Source: Liolophura sinensis
Lineage: Eukaryota > Mollusca > Polyplacophora > Chitonida > Chitonidae
Assembly (NCBI RefSeq): GCF_032854445.1
Contig: NC_088298.1
Span: 7,799,504 to 7,863,503, forward strand
Length of the DNA stretch: 64,000 nt
Direction: 5' to 3'
Within the stretch, counting starts at the first letter, position 1. Each line of letters opens with the position of its first letter. Below the pieces are notes generated by a model. It had not been told where the DNA came from. It ran no database searches and worked only from the letters and a program-made list of their open reading frames with translations. This document shows positions 49,801-60,602 of the stretch, in pieces. The position numbers were made by a program, and so were the translations under genes.

Positions 49801-52800
49801 GCAATCTACCAACAAGCCACTAAACACCAGCACCACAAGCCAATTAACCAGCACTGCAAGCGTAACTACCAGCACGGCAAACCCATCCATCAGCATAGCA
49901 AGCTCACCTACCAGCGCGAGAAGCTCATCGACCAGCACGGGAAGTCCATTTACCACCACAGGAAGCCCATCTATCAGCGGGGCAAGCCCACTTACAAAGA
50001 GGACAAGCCCATCCACCAGCACAAAAACAACATCCACCAGCAGGAAAAACCTATCTACCAGTAACGCAAGCCGATCTATTAGCACAGGAAACCCATCGAC
50101 GAACACGGGAAGTTCCTCTGCCAGCACGGGAACAACACCCACCAGGACCACAAGCCCATCCACCAGCACGAAAACAACATCCACCAGCAGGACAAACCTA
50201 TCTACCAGTAACGCAAGCCGATCTATTAGCACAGGAAACCCATCGACGAACACGCGAAGCCCATCTGCCAGCACGGGAACAACACCCACCAGGACCACAA
50301 CCCCATCTACCAGCACATCGAGATCATCTACCAACAGGGCAAACGCATCTCCCAACAGGGCAAGCCCATCTTTCAGCACGTCGAATCCATCTACCAGTAC
50401 GGCAAATCCATATACCAGTACGACAAACCCATCTTTTAGCTCGGCAAACCCATCCAATAGCACTGAAAGCCCTTCTACCAGTACGACAATCACATTTACC
50501 AGCACTCCACCAACCACCAGCACCGCAAGCCCATCTACCAACACGGCAAGCTTATCTAACGGCACCCCAGCATCTACCAGCACGCTAAAAGCATCTATTA
50601 GCACGGCCAGCATGGCTAGCAACAAACTTGGCCCGACTACGAGGACAACACGCCCATCAGCCAACACGGTAAGCCAATTCACAAGAACGGCAAGTGCATC
50701 TACCAGCATTTCACCATCTATCAGCAAGGCAAGCCTATCTACCATCACGGCAAGCCAATCCACCAGGAAGACAAACCAATCTACCAACAAGCCACTAAAC
50801 ACCAGCACCGCGAACCAATCAACCAGCACTGCAAGCGTAACTACCAGCACAGCGAACCCATCAACCAGCACAGCAATCTCACCTACCAGCGCAACAAGCT
50901 CATCAACCAGCACGGGAAGTCCATCTGCCATCACAGCAAGACCATCTATTAGCAGGGCAAACCCATCTACAAGGAGGACAAGCCCATCTGCCAGCACGAA
51001 AACAACATCCACCAGCAGGACAAATCAATCTACCAGTACCGCAAACCGATCTATCAGAACGGCAAACCCATCCACAAACACGGTAAGCCCTTCTGCCAGC
51101 ACGGGAACAACACCCACCAGGACCGCAAGCCCATGGAGATCATCTACCAACAGGGCAAGCGCATCTCCCAACAGGGCAAGTCCATCTTTCAGCACGTCGA
51201 TTCCATCTACCAGCAGGGCAAATCCATTTACCAGTACGACAAATCTATCTTTTAGCACAACAAGCTTGTCCACCAGCAAGAAAATCCCTTCTACCAGTAC
51301 GGCAAGCCCATTTACCAGCACTCCACCAAATACCAGCACCGCAAGCCGATCTACCAACACGGCAAGCCTATCTACCAGAACCTCACCATCTACAAACACG
51401 GTAAGAGCAACTATCAGCACGACAAGCATGGCTACTAAAAAACTTGGTCCGACTGCAAGGAGAACAGGCTCATCATCCAACACGGCAAGCCAATTTACAA
51501 GAACTTCAAGTGCATCTATCAGCACGTCACCATCTATCAACAAGGCAAGCCTATCTACCATCACGGCAAGCCAATCCACCAGGAAGACAAACCAATCTAC
51601 CAACACGCCACCATACACCATCACCGTAATCCCATCCACCAGCACAGCAAGCTCACCTACCAGCGCGACAAGCCAATCCACCAGAACGGCAAGCTCATTT
51701 ACAAGCACGGCAAGACCATCTACCAGCATGGCAAGCCCATCCATCAACACGTCGAATCCATCTACCAGCTCGGCAAACCCAACTACCAGCACGATAAGAT
51801 CATCTACCAGCTCGGCAAGCGCATCAATCAGCACAGCAAGCCCATCTACCAACACGGCAAGCTTATCTACAAACACATCACCATCTACCAGCACGGTAAA
51901 CGCAACCATCAGTACGGCAAGCATGGCTACCAACAAACTTGGCCCGACTACGAGGACAACACGCCTATCAGCCAACACGGCAAGCCAATTTACAAGAACG
52001 GTAAGTGCATCTACCAGCATTTCACCATCTATCAGCAAGGCAAGCCTAACTACCATCACGACAAGCCAATCCACCAGGAAGACAAACCAATCTACCAACA
52101 AGCCTCCATACACCAGCACCGCAAGCCAATCAACCAGCACTGCAAGCGTAACTACCAGCACAGCGAACCCATTAACCAGCACAGCAAGCTCACCTACCAG
52201 CGCGAAAAGCTCATCGACCAGCACGGGAAGTCCATCTCTTATCACAGGAAGCCCATCTATGAGCAGGGCAAACCCAATTACAAGGAGGACAAGCCAATCC
52301 ACCAGCACGAAAACAACATCCACCAGCAAGACAAAAATATCTACCAGTACCGCAAGCCGATCTTTTAGCACTTCAAACTCATCCACAAACACGGGAAGCC
52401 CTTCTGCCAGCACGGGAAAAACACCCACCAGGACTGCAAGCCCATGGAGATCATCTACCAACAGGGCAAGCGCATCTCCCAACAGGGCAAGCCCATCATT
52501 CAGCACGTCGAAGCTATCTACCAGCAGGGTAAAACGATTTACCAGTACGACAAACCCATCTGTCAGCACGGCAAGCTTGTCCACCAGCAAGAAATTCCTT
52601 TCTACCAACACGGCAAGCACATTTACCAGCACTCCACCAAATACCAGCACCGCAAGCCCATCTACCAACACGGCAAGCCTATCTACCAGAACCTCACCAT
52701 CTACAAACACGGTAAGAGCAACTATCAGCACAGCAAGCATGGCTACCAAAAAACTTACCCCGACTGCGAGGACAACAGGCCCATCAGGCAGCACGGGAAA

Positions 52801-53555
52801 CCTATTTACCTTCACTTCAGTATCTGGCAGCAGGGCCAGCGCATCTCTCAGCACGGCAAATCCATCCACAAGCACGGCAAACCCCTCTACCAGCACAACA
52901 CACCCATCTACCACCACTGGAAGCTCATCTAAAAGCTCGGCAAGCACATCTACCAACAGAGCAAACTCATCTACGCGGTCAACAGGCCCATCAGCCAGAA
53001 TGAGAAGCCCATCTACCACCACGTCAGTATCTACTAGCACGGCAAGCGCATCTCTCAGTACGGCAAACCCATTTACCAGATCGGCAAACCCATCTACCAG
53101 GAAAACAAACCCATCTACCACCATTGGAAGCTCGTCTAAAAGCTCGGCAAGCACAGCTACCAACAGAGCTGGCTCATCTACCCAGCCGACAGGCCAATCA
53201 GCCAGCTTGGCAAGCCTATCTACCAGCACGTCACTATCTACCAGCACAACAAACGTATCTATTAGCACGGTAAAAACATCTACCAGCACGGCAAACACAT
53301 CCACCAGCATGACAATCCTATCCACAAGCACGGTAAGCTCATCAACCGGCACGGGAACTTTTTTTACGAGCACAGTGCGCCCAACCACAAGCACCGTAAG
53401 TTCAACCTTTGAGCACAGCACGGCAAACACAACAAGAAGGACAACGAGCTTAACCAGCAGAAGGACAGGCAGAACCTCCAGCATTGTAGTCCAACCCACT
53501 AGCACGGCTGGACGAAGGACTAAATATGCACTGGGCATTTACACTCCGGCTAAAG
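25880..53555 (+). CDS. giant mucin-like exon, 9,225 codons (signal peptide plus Ser/Thr repeat domain)
   Basis: One frame is open for 27,676 bases. Two consecutive ATGs (25880, 25883; A at -3) start MMRPPILGILILVGCSSLIS, a plausible signal peptide. From about residue 33 the chain is a degenerate heptad repeat, P-S-T-S-T-A-S. Ser plus Thr is 53-61% in two stretches counted by hand, with Pro, Ala, Asn, Arg and Lys, very few acidic residues and no Cys beyond the signal region. Such composition is typical of densely O-glycosylated mucin domains. Recurrent islands are STPPTTSTAS, TRKTNQSTNK and SPWRSSTNRAS. The last ~250 residues are more diverged and end TPAK. AAAG|GTAAGG at 53555 is a phase 1 donor; unspliced, the frame closes at 53599. 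A phase 1 acceptor at 59821 leads into SEA exons. Length indels between repeat copies are multiples of three. Annotation as a membrane mucin depends on the downstream exons. Confidence 0.85.
30723..39278 (+). repeat. four higher-order repeat units of exactly 2139 bp
   Basis: Anchors at 30723, 32862, 35001, 37140 and 39279 are each 2139 bp apart, and each unit divides into 1323 + 816 bp. 2139 bp is 713 codons, so the frame is kept. A ~180-base stretch compared between units two and three (from 31921 and 34060) differs at one base, so the units are very recently homogenised. Confidence 0.93.
39530..39715 (+). repeat. 93-bp tandem duplication inside the giant exon
   Basis: The segment starting AGCCAATCCACCAGG at 39530 repeats at 39623, adding 31 codons. 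The junction encodes SSLDS, one of very few Asp residues in the domain. It lengthens this block to 1425 bp. Confidence 0.85.
40650..41963 (+). repeat. 657-bp tandem duplication inside the giant exon
   Basis: 40650-41306 and 41307-41963 are nearly identical, joined within CAGTACGGCAAG. Both carry the private change ACCAGGACGG (T-R-T in place of T-S-T). 657 bp is 219 codons, so the frame is kept. Confidence 0.85.
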
Positions 53556-53764
53556 GTAAGGGCAATTTGAAAAAAGTATTGTACTGTCATTGTTGGTGAC
53601 ATTAATTATGATCTACAGGCTTCTGTTTGAACGTGTAGCTAATTTTCACGTTCCACATTCAACTGAGGCTAAACTCAGCGGACGGCACTGAATACATATG
53701 ACTTACATGACCAGGACACCCCAGCACAGCGCAGTATCACAGGAGACTCCCACCAATGTAGTCG

Positions 53765-53815
53765 CCCGGGTTCCTCCCGCCATAATGCTGGCCGCTGTCG
53801 TGTTAGTGAAATTCA
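53765..53815 (+). repeat. SINE-A core fragment
   Basis: GGTTCCTCCCGCCATAATG, then CTGGCCGCTGTCGTGTTAG (joined in the sequence), matches the SINE-A core before the tail. Both ends are lost. Confidence 0.65.
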
Positions 53816-54670
53816 TGGCCGGGCTTATTAGCATACTGACCTTTGTATACATATAATAATTAATAATTATTTTTTGTGTACTGAGCCATTTATGTCTTGA
53901 TCAAATCTAGTGACTGATAAAACGAAATTAATCTTAAAGCCTAGATCATGTGTAGCTACCCAAAGACAATAAGCTATAATCACATACAACGTAAAAATAG
54001 TTAACAAAGAAAAAAAATTAAAAACACACACACACACACCAACCCCAACACCACTCCTCCCCCCCCCAAAAAAACACACAAAAACGACAAAATGAAGGTA
54101 ACAACACACCAAATAAAATTAATTGATTAACACGTCATTCCGTTTAAATTCTCCAAATCATTAACAGTGATGTTATTCTAATAACACGCATATATTGTTA
54201 TGATAACTTTAGCGTTAAATGCAAAACGGATGAATTAAAAAAATAGACCCTTAACACATTTATACGTTAATACATAGGTCTATAGTTCTTATGGTTGTTA
54301 TCTCTATGTATGGAAACTTTCTGTTAACAATGAAATGGTGTTTAAAGGATAACACTGAAACTTACAAAAGCATACTGGAATATATCTTATGAAGTGTGGC
54401 CGAATGCTGCTTATATAATAGATAGCGCCTAGAAGGTCGATCTTTGAGCCGAAAACCACCAAAAATAAGCCCACAATATATAAAACACACAATATTAAAA
54501 AAGAATGTAAAAAAAATTCAAAATTAAAAACACGAGATTTTATTAAATCGATAATTTAATAAAATATTTGCCATAAACATGATCAACTCTAGCGTTAAAC
54601 CTGACCATTAATCAGTAGTGTTTGTTCTGTCCGCCGTCATTGGAGCGCGTGATCACACATTTGAACGGTT

Positions 54671-54795
54671 ATGATTTTAAATGAGTTGCGGCCGGCGTTT
54701 CAAGCTTGTGGAGTAAAAACCAAAGTTCTTGTGATACCGCATTTCCGAAGAAGTCAACAGTTTCCAGCCATCAAAACACTCTGTCCAAATACTTG
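54671..54795 (+). CDS. candidate short first exon within the intron (weak)
   Basis: An ATG at 54671 in a locally CpG-richer stretch opens 41 codons plus two bases (start MILNELRPAFQACG) up to a consensus CTTG|GTAAGT donor at 54796. No acceptor or partner exon in the right phase was identified, and the product is not recognised. Confidence 0.18.
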
Positions 54796-54855
54796 GTAAG
54801 TACGCATTGTTCAATTTGAGCTAGTTCAACATTCTCGAGGAGTGATAAAGACTAA

Positions 54856-55368
54856 GGTCATATTTACGTGTTGATTTCCACGTACCTTTAGACGTGATTT
54901 TTCCCCACGGTCACGTGCTTTTACTAATTTTTCATTGGTTAAAATTGAATGGGGAGATGTTCAATTTGCATACAAAGAAAAACAGCGTAAATAAGGCTAT
55001 TCTAGTTTGTCAATGTCAAATATTGTATTTTTGCGCTGTAGTATAAGAGCTTCATGCATCCAAAAGCATTCACTCTGTTTGTTGTGAAATACTCTGGATT
55101 CGAACTTCCATCAGGCAGCATGTCTGGTCCATGGAGGGCTCCTTATACCACTACACCACTGAGTTGATGTGCCACAACAGTGTTTTAGACGTCTTTAAGA
55201 CAGGTAAGCATGGTAAGCTTTGAAAGCGTGTGTGTGTGTGTATGACATGCATTTATCACGTGGGCTACATCTGAAAATGGTTTCGTTCATATTTGGCAGG
55301 CCTCATTCAGGGAAGCATGAAAGAATTGACGTAAGTAGTGTCGTAGAAAGTTACACGTAAATATGACC
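54856..55368. mobile_element. MITE-like element with perfect 16-bp terminal inverted repeats
   Basis: GGTCATATTTACGTGT at 54856-54871 is the exact complement of ACACGTAAATATGACC at 55353-55368. The 513-bp interior has no transposase and carries a tRNA-like segment at 55094-55165. TA precedes both repeats in their own orientation. Confidence 0.65.
55094..55165 (-). repeat. tRNA-like (Pol III promoter) segment
   Basis: On the minus strand CAGTGGTGTAGTGG is followed 42 bases later by GTTCGAATCC, matching tRNA A and B boxes. The spacing is too long for a class I tRNA, and no acceptor-stem pairing is evident. More likely a SINE head than a working tRNA. Confidence 0.45.
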
Positions 55369-55997
55369 CTATTCTTTAGAACTGTCCAGTCTCGTAGATA
55401 TGTTTCACAAATTGTGAATAAGAAATTCGGCCTCAATTCGGCCGTCGAAAAGGAATAAAGATATTGTTGTTGTTGTCATGTTGTTATTCCGTTTTTCTTG
55501 TCACATTTCTGGGTCTTTATACACTGTATGTCTATTAACAATTGATCATTAAATATTTAATACCAAATTATTGCAATACAGCATAAGCATGCGCCTATCT
55601 TACTAATGTTTTATCTGCTTTGTGCACTCCTAGTCTCATCATGTGACCAATGATACTGCCTATGATTGGCTCACAACAGCTGTGACATCAATTCAAAATA
55701 ATGAATATGAATTATTAGTTCCATTATGCTGACTGAAATACTTGGATATGTCATCATGATTGCTGCTTCATCTCCTGCCAGATATCATCCTAATGAATTC
55801 AGGGGAAAAGTCACATAAATAGTATACCACCCACTTCTGGGTTACCCAGTGGTCGCCGCACTCTTCTGGGTTGTATAATAATCTGCTTTAGTGGATTCTA
55901 TACTCGAATTCCTGCCGTAATTTGTGAGGAGAAAATAAATTTCATACCTTCGTTGCAATTTAAAAGAGACGCGATAAGAACTAGCTTCTCATTTTGT

Positions 55998-56345
55998 TGG
56001 TTCTGGTTGGGGAGAGCTAGACCCAGGGTCAATCCTAGCTCGAGTCACACATAAGACTTTCCAAGAGGACGTTGTAACTTCTTTGCTTCGCGTTCAGCAT
56101 AAAGGAGATCGTGCAACGACTGGTTGACCAGTATCAGTATAAAGGCTCGGGCTGGGCGCCCTTCTTGCCTTCTGTAAGGTGTCTCAGTGAAGCAGGACAA
56201 AATAAAATAGCAGTGGAAATCCGTCCTGCAACAAGGAGGCACATTGCACGCTCTTTAAGGATTCCTTCGTCGCCATATGACTGAAAAGTTGTTAAGTACG
56301 ACGTTAAACCTCAAGTACTCATTCTCTCACTAACTCTCAACCTGC
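55998..56345 (+). repeat. SINE-B copy, plus
   Basis: It matches the inverse of 579-895: GTGCAACGACTGGTTGACC, TGGAAATCCGTCCTGC, AACAAGGAGGCACAT, then ATATGACTGAAAAGTTGTTA, ACGACGTTAAACC and a degenerate CTCACT tail. Confidence 0.75.
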
Positions 56346-56667
56346 TTTACTTGAACAGTGTTTAAATTACTTGCTAAAACTGGAAACTTTTATTAATATA
56401 TGCTGCTTTAAATGTTTAATGGACAAAAATACTGATGACATGGTGAAAGAACATTTAAAATTATATAAACACTCAGATCATGCTCGCCCTAAGGGAAAGA
56501 GCTTAGCGTGAGGAACTTTTGGACAGTATTGAAGTTGAGTGCTTGATGCAATCATTCGATACAGAATATCACGAGCAGTGTTTATATAAAATATAATATA
56601 ATTAAAGACGTACAGCATAGAGAGTAAAACCAGAACAGCGACGACAGTGTGATAGCATTGTAATCAG

Positions 56668-57160
56668 GTGCCACCAGTTGCTGTTGAGTTTGGCACAACT
56701 CTAAAACAGCAGTGGTCATTAGGAATTGTCATTAAAGTGGATAAACAAGACAAACTGATTGAAGGAGGACTGATTATGGCCCCAGCTGACACCCCTAATG
56801 CGCTTGATGGTTTTAAAGAAGGGGTGTCATTTGCTGATAAAAATGTCGCACCTGTCACGTTTCAGGAGGTAGCTTTAATGTTACCTTTACTGACGAAAAA
56901 CCGTGTTAAAGGAATTATGATGAGTATCTGCCGTGTTGTGATAAATTTGAGAATGGAAATCTGTCCAAACAAGATAAGCAATATTGGAGCACCTTTTGAG
57001 GTGTCTTTTGTGTTCTCTAATTTTGATCTAATCCAGTGCTTAGTTCATGTTCCGATGCATGTGTTACTGGAAATTATTCTGCCATTTATGCTGTATCATT
57101 CTCAGACAGGGAGTTGTCAAGATTCCCCTGTTTCCATTATTCCATATGCCTTCCGTCAAA
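56668..57160 (+). other. unrecognised open frame
   Basis: About 164 codons are open after an acceptor-like TTGTAATCAG ending at 56667 (segments VAVEFGTTLKQQWSLGIVIK and DGFKEGVSFADKNVAPVTFQ). It runs into the SINE-B tail at 57164. It reads more like protein than chance sequence, but no family is recognised and no clean donor is present. It could be a decayed gene or an unknown transposon. Confidence 0.25.
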
Positions 57161-57163
57161 ATG

Positions 57164-57244
57164 ACTTCGTCGTCATATGACTGAAAAATTGTTGAGTACG
57201 ACGTTAAACCCCAAGCACTCACTCACTCACTCACTCACTCACTC
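57164..57244 (+). repeat. SINE-B 3' tail
   Basis: CTTCGTCGTCATATGACTG, AAAAATTGTTGAGTACGACG, TTAAACCCCAAGCACTC and then (ACTC)n. Confidence 0.8.
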
Positions 57245-58478
57245 AAAATGACATTGTCTCACTTAGAAAAGTTTGCCAGAATACGTTGCCAAAGGTCGGT
57301 GGTTTACTTCATTCATACTGTAGCTCCCATCGTGTGACGACTTCTTGAGGGTGGTTTAAAACAACAATCAAATACTAAATCAATATAACGAAGTTATGCC
57401 TTGATTTTCGGTCCTCTATTGGTTGTCTCCTTGTATGAACTTGCTCAGCTTGGGATTTATTTTAGGACTTAAACAACTGAAAATGGACCTTCATGGTGTC
57501 ATGCAAGAGCAGATTTAACATTAATGTCAGCTTGTACTAAAACATAGGGGTGGAGGATCAGTGACTTTTCCCAATAAAGTGACCATAAACGTGAAGCATT
57601 TATATAGAATTGTTTTATTCTGCAGATTCAGCAGTTGTATGCAGTTTCGAAGAACCTTTACAGTGGACTCTTGACACCTCCATCTCTGCGAATTTTCCTG
57701 CCGTGATGACGCCTTTAAATGTGTCTATGTTCTCGGTGATGGAGAATTCATTTTTGCAAACACGTCCTGTGTCTCTGACAGCCTCCTTCTACTTATTGCT
57801 GTGTACTATGCTCTTTATATGTCATATCCGGCGATATATGCTCCCTTTTTGGGAACACCCAGAGGGAAATTCGCCAGCTGGGTAAAATTTTCTGCAAGTT
57901 GTAATAGTTGATTTGAGTATTATGAGACACGCGTGTAAAAGGCATTTTAAATGCTAACAAAGTAAAGAAATTAATTCTGTGACTCCATTTTTATTGCACA
58001 GTGGATACTATCACATGACAAGCTAAACAAAATCATATGAGTGTTTCAACATGAAAAAGAAAGCGCACGTTAACGTTACGTACACGTATTTTCCGTGGCA
58101 ACCAATATTGTAGGTACTACGTCGCCATGGTGGTTAGCTAAACGTGCGCTTTGCGAAACGGGACGCAGGTTTTAGGGTAAACTTTGACGATATATTATCT
58201 GGTTAAGTTTCAAACATGCGGTTGATGCTACATTTCCAAATTAAACACAGAGATATGTTTGGCACTACATGTCAGTATTTATGTAGAAAGATAGAACTGT
58301 ATAGATGACTTTAATCAATAAAAGTATTGCTGCATCAGAAACCTGCCCTGTTGAGCATCATTAATCTGTGTACTGAATTCTGAATTTTTGTCCAGAATTA
58401 TATAGGAGAATGCATTTCCAAATTTATAGAAAATGTTATATTTTTTATTAAATATGAAAACATAATGTATCATGTTAT

Positions 58479-58578
<100 letters not shown>

Positions 58579-58794
58579 TACATATGTCCACGTTTTGGTG
58601 AAAAAAGTAGGTTTCTTCAATGTCAATGTCAATGTTAATGTTAATGAAGAACTTGTCGGTATATCTTTTACTGTGATTTAGTTGAAGCATGAATCATTTC
58701 TTGTAGATGTACCAAACTTAATAAATACAAAAAATACCATATGGATGTGTACTTTCGAGTTTTTTGTAACTTGGAACAAACATACAACAAATCG

Positions 58795-59409
58795 TTAAAG
58801 GAGAAGAAAACATAAAAATGATGCCAAAATCAGCTGAAAGAGCGTCAAAACTTATTTACAAATATGATCTTTAATATTTTGGGGGATTTTTTTTTTTTGG
58901 AAAGAAAAGGGTATTTTATAATATTTTTTTATGTTGGGTATTTGAGACCATGTTTTGGTATTGATCATTGTTGCATAATAATGTTCTAAATAAGGATGTG
59001 ATGATTGTCAAAAAAATTGTTTGAATGTATATTTGTTGTTTATATCGAAACATGCACTTATCCTAAATTATGAAAACATTTATGAACATATTAAAATATA
59101 AATATGATCCAAATTAAGGTTTAATACATTTACATAAATAATACATAACATAACATTTACATTAATACATAACAAATTCTAGTGCAAAACTATTTATTTA
59201 ACCGGTGTTACATCCTCATTTAAGACATAAAACAAAGTCTATAAATACCAAAAGGTGGTCCCAAATACCACCATACAAAAATTATTTTCAAGTGTCTTTT
59301 TCTCCTTAAGAAAAAATCGAAAAAAATATTGGAGACCATATATAGGAATAACTTTTCGCACTCTTTCATCTGAACTTTATGTCATTTTTTATCTTTTATC
59401 CCCCTTTAA
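58795..59409. mobile_element. TTAA-flanked foldback element, copy 2
   Basis: The element (58799-59405, 607 bp) is bounded by TTAA at 58795 and 59406. It matches 22139-22694 along its length (AGGAGAAGAAAA, AGAGCGTCAA, AAATAAGGATGTGATG, CCACCATACAAAAA, ACTTTTCGCACT) with substitutions and small indels. Confidence 0.72.
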
Positions 59410-59820
59410 TATGTGTCTCTGCTATTTGTAAAGTTCTTCAACAATGAAATGGTTTTGAGGTAATGTTCACACTTGGTATCCTCGTTAAAGGCAGTGGTTA
59501 AATGCGATTAGTTTTTGATTAAGTGTTACAGAAGCGTTAATAATGGTGTTATTTTGATAACACTTTTATTTTTTGTGAATCTGGACAGCAGGTAATCCTT
59601 CGCCGTAAAAATCAGCAATTATACTTGCCTCAGTATGTGTTTTTCCTGGATTATATAGAAAAAAAATCACCAACATTTTAAAAATCACAAAAATTTTAAA
59701 TGATGTGAGTTCACCGCGATTGGCACTCAACTGGCAAACGATATGTCACAGGCTACAAGAACAGTTCATTCTACCGTGAGCCTTCCATCAGTTTACTTTT
59801 TAAACTTTTAAATGTTTCAG

Positions 59821-59909
59821 TCGAATATGGTTTGAAGTTGGACATTTGCATCAACGCAGAATTCAACTCGAACAAGATAGATGAGTATAGAATGGATTGT
59901 GAGCGCAAG
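59821..59909 (+). CDS. mucin gene exon: first part of SEA-like domain
   Basis: Acceptor AAATGTTTCAG ends at 59820 and donor AAG|GTAATG follows 59909. The exon enters in phase 1 and leaves in phase 0: two bases finish a Val codon begun at 53555, then 29 codons run from EYGLKLDICINAEF to RMDCERK. The pattern hydrophobic strand (GLKLDICINAEF), then helix (KIDEYRMDCERK) fits beta-1 and alpha-1 of SEA domains, extracellular folds found near the membrane in mucins. The other two forward frames contain stops. About residues 9226-9255 of the predicted protein. The small exon was found by splice signals and phase, not by length. Confidence 0.65.
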
Positions 59910-60260
59910 GTAATGTGCCGTTTTCCAATTGTTTGAAATATTTTATTCCCAATAATTGACAACTGCGGCCAGTTAACAGACCCAATGTTTAATTAATGTA
60001 CAGGTCATCAAATAACATGGCATTAGCGCCAAAACTGGCAGGGTACCTTTCGCTGAATGTTACATGCGTCAGCCTTCAAACGCTTGTTCAGAGCCTTGCG
60101 TACGTAGCATCATCTGCGGATGGCAAATAAATGCTTTTAGCATTTTAAGTTCGTGGTATGAAAATATGAGACATTGCATTAAGTATGTTGTTTGTCGTTA
60201 AACAGCCCGGCATGTATTTGTAATTTATCATTGGATAGGATTATCAATCAAACTTCGGGT

Positions 60261-60366
60261 AACCAACCTTAATTTCCGTTCGTTTATACATGAATATCAA
60301 CCTTAATTTCGGTTCATTTATACATGAACATCAACCTTAATTTCGGTTCATTTATACATGAACATC
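60261..60366 (+). repeat. three 34-bp tandem units
   Basis: ATCAACCTTAATTTC, then GGTTCATTTATACATGAAC, repeats three times, the first copy slightly diverged. Within the proposed intron 59910-60786. Confidence 0.85.
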
Positions 60367-60427
60367 GTGTATCAATATCCCTTTTTTGTTGCTGTTGTTG
60401 ATTTTATTGTATTTTGACACTATTTTG

Positions 60428-60602
60428 ACGCTAAGTCCGGCTCATGCTGGCTTCCTCTCCGGCCGTACGTGGGAAGGTCTGACAGCAACATGCGGATGGT
60501 CGTGGGTTTCCTCCAACCATAATGTGGCCGCCGTCAAATAAGTGAAATATTCTTGAGTACGGCGTAAAACACCAATCAAATCAATAAATAAATAAATGAA
60601 TT
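60428..60602 (+). repeat. SINE-A copy, plus, 5' truncated
   Basis: TAAGTCCGGCTCATGCTGG, CTTCCTCTCCGGCCGTACG, GGATGGTCGTGGGTTTCC, then AATCAAATCAATAAATAAAT. Well preserved, but it starts within the B-box region. Confidence 0.85.

Larger units (their letters stand above)
25977..53340 (+). repeat. coding 21-bp minisatellite, roughly 1,300 units
   Basis: Monomer codons are CCA TCT ACC AGC ACG GCA with a closing AGC. The same Ser codon is kept at each position (TCT at 2, AGC at 4 and 7), which shows DNA-level amplification rather than selection on amino acids alone. The + strand is strongly A/C-rich. A GCACTCCACCAAC anchor occurs 27 times (26091, 26919, 27756, 29079, 29907, 30723 ... 51318, 52629) and marks larger blocks, mostly 816-837 bp or 1311-1332 bp. 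Confidence 0.95.

Noticed and set aside
27882..52932. Many + strand ORFs of 61-162 codons rich in Q, H, R, P or Y-Q-H-G-K
   Set aside because: These are the second and third frames of the same 21-bp repeat and are repeatedly broken. The recurrent 117- and 83-codon versions merely recur with the 2139-bp unit.
25843..53538. Six very long minus-strand ORFs (up to 2,888 codons) with an L-A-V-L-V-D-G repeat
   Set aside because: They mirror the 21-bp sense repeat, are interrupted by stops, lack splice and start context, and end where the sense repeat ends. Shadows of the sense exon unless antisense RNA is shown.
55094..55165. Functional tRNA gene
   Set aside because: A and B boxes are present, but the spacing is too long for a standard tRNA, the acceptor stem does not obviously pair, and it lies inside a MITE.
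57626..57885. Extra mucin-gene exon in phase 1 between 53555 and 59821
   Set aside because: The acceptor and phase fit, but no acceptable donor closes it in phase 1, and the direct 53555/59821 join already gives an intact SEA start.
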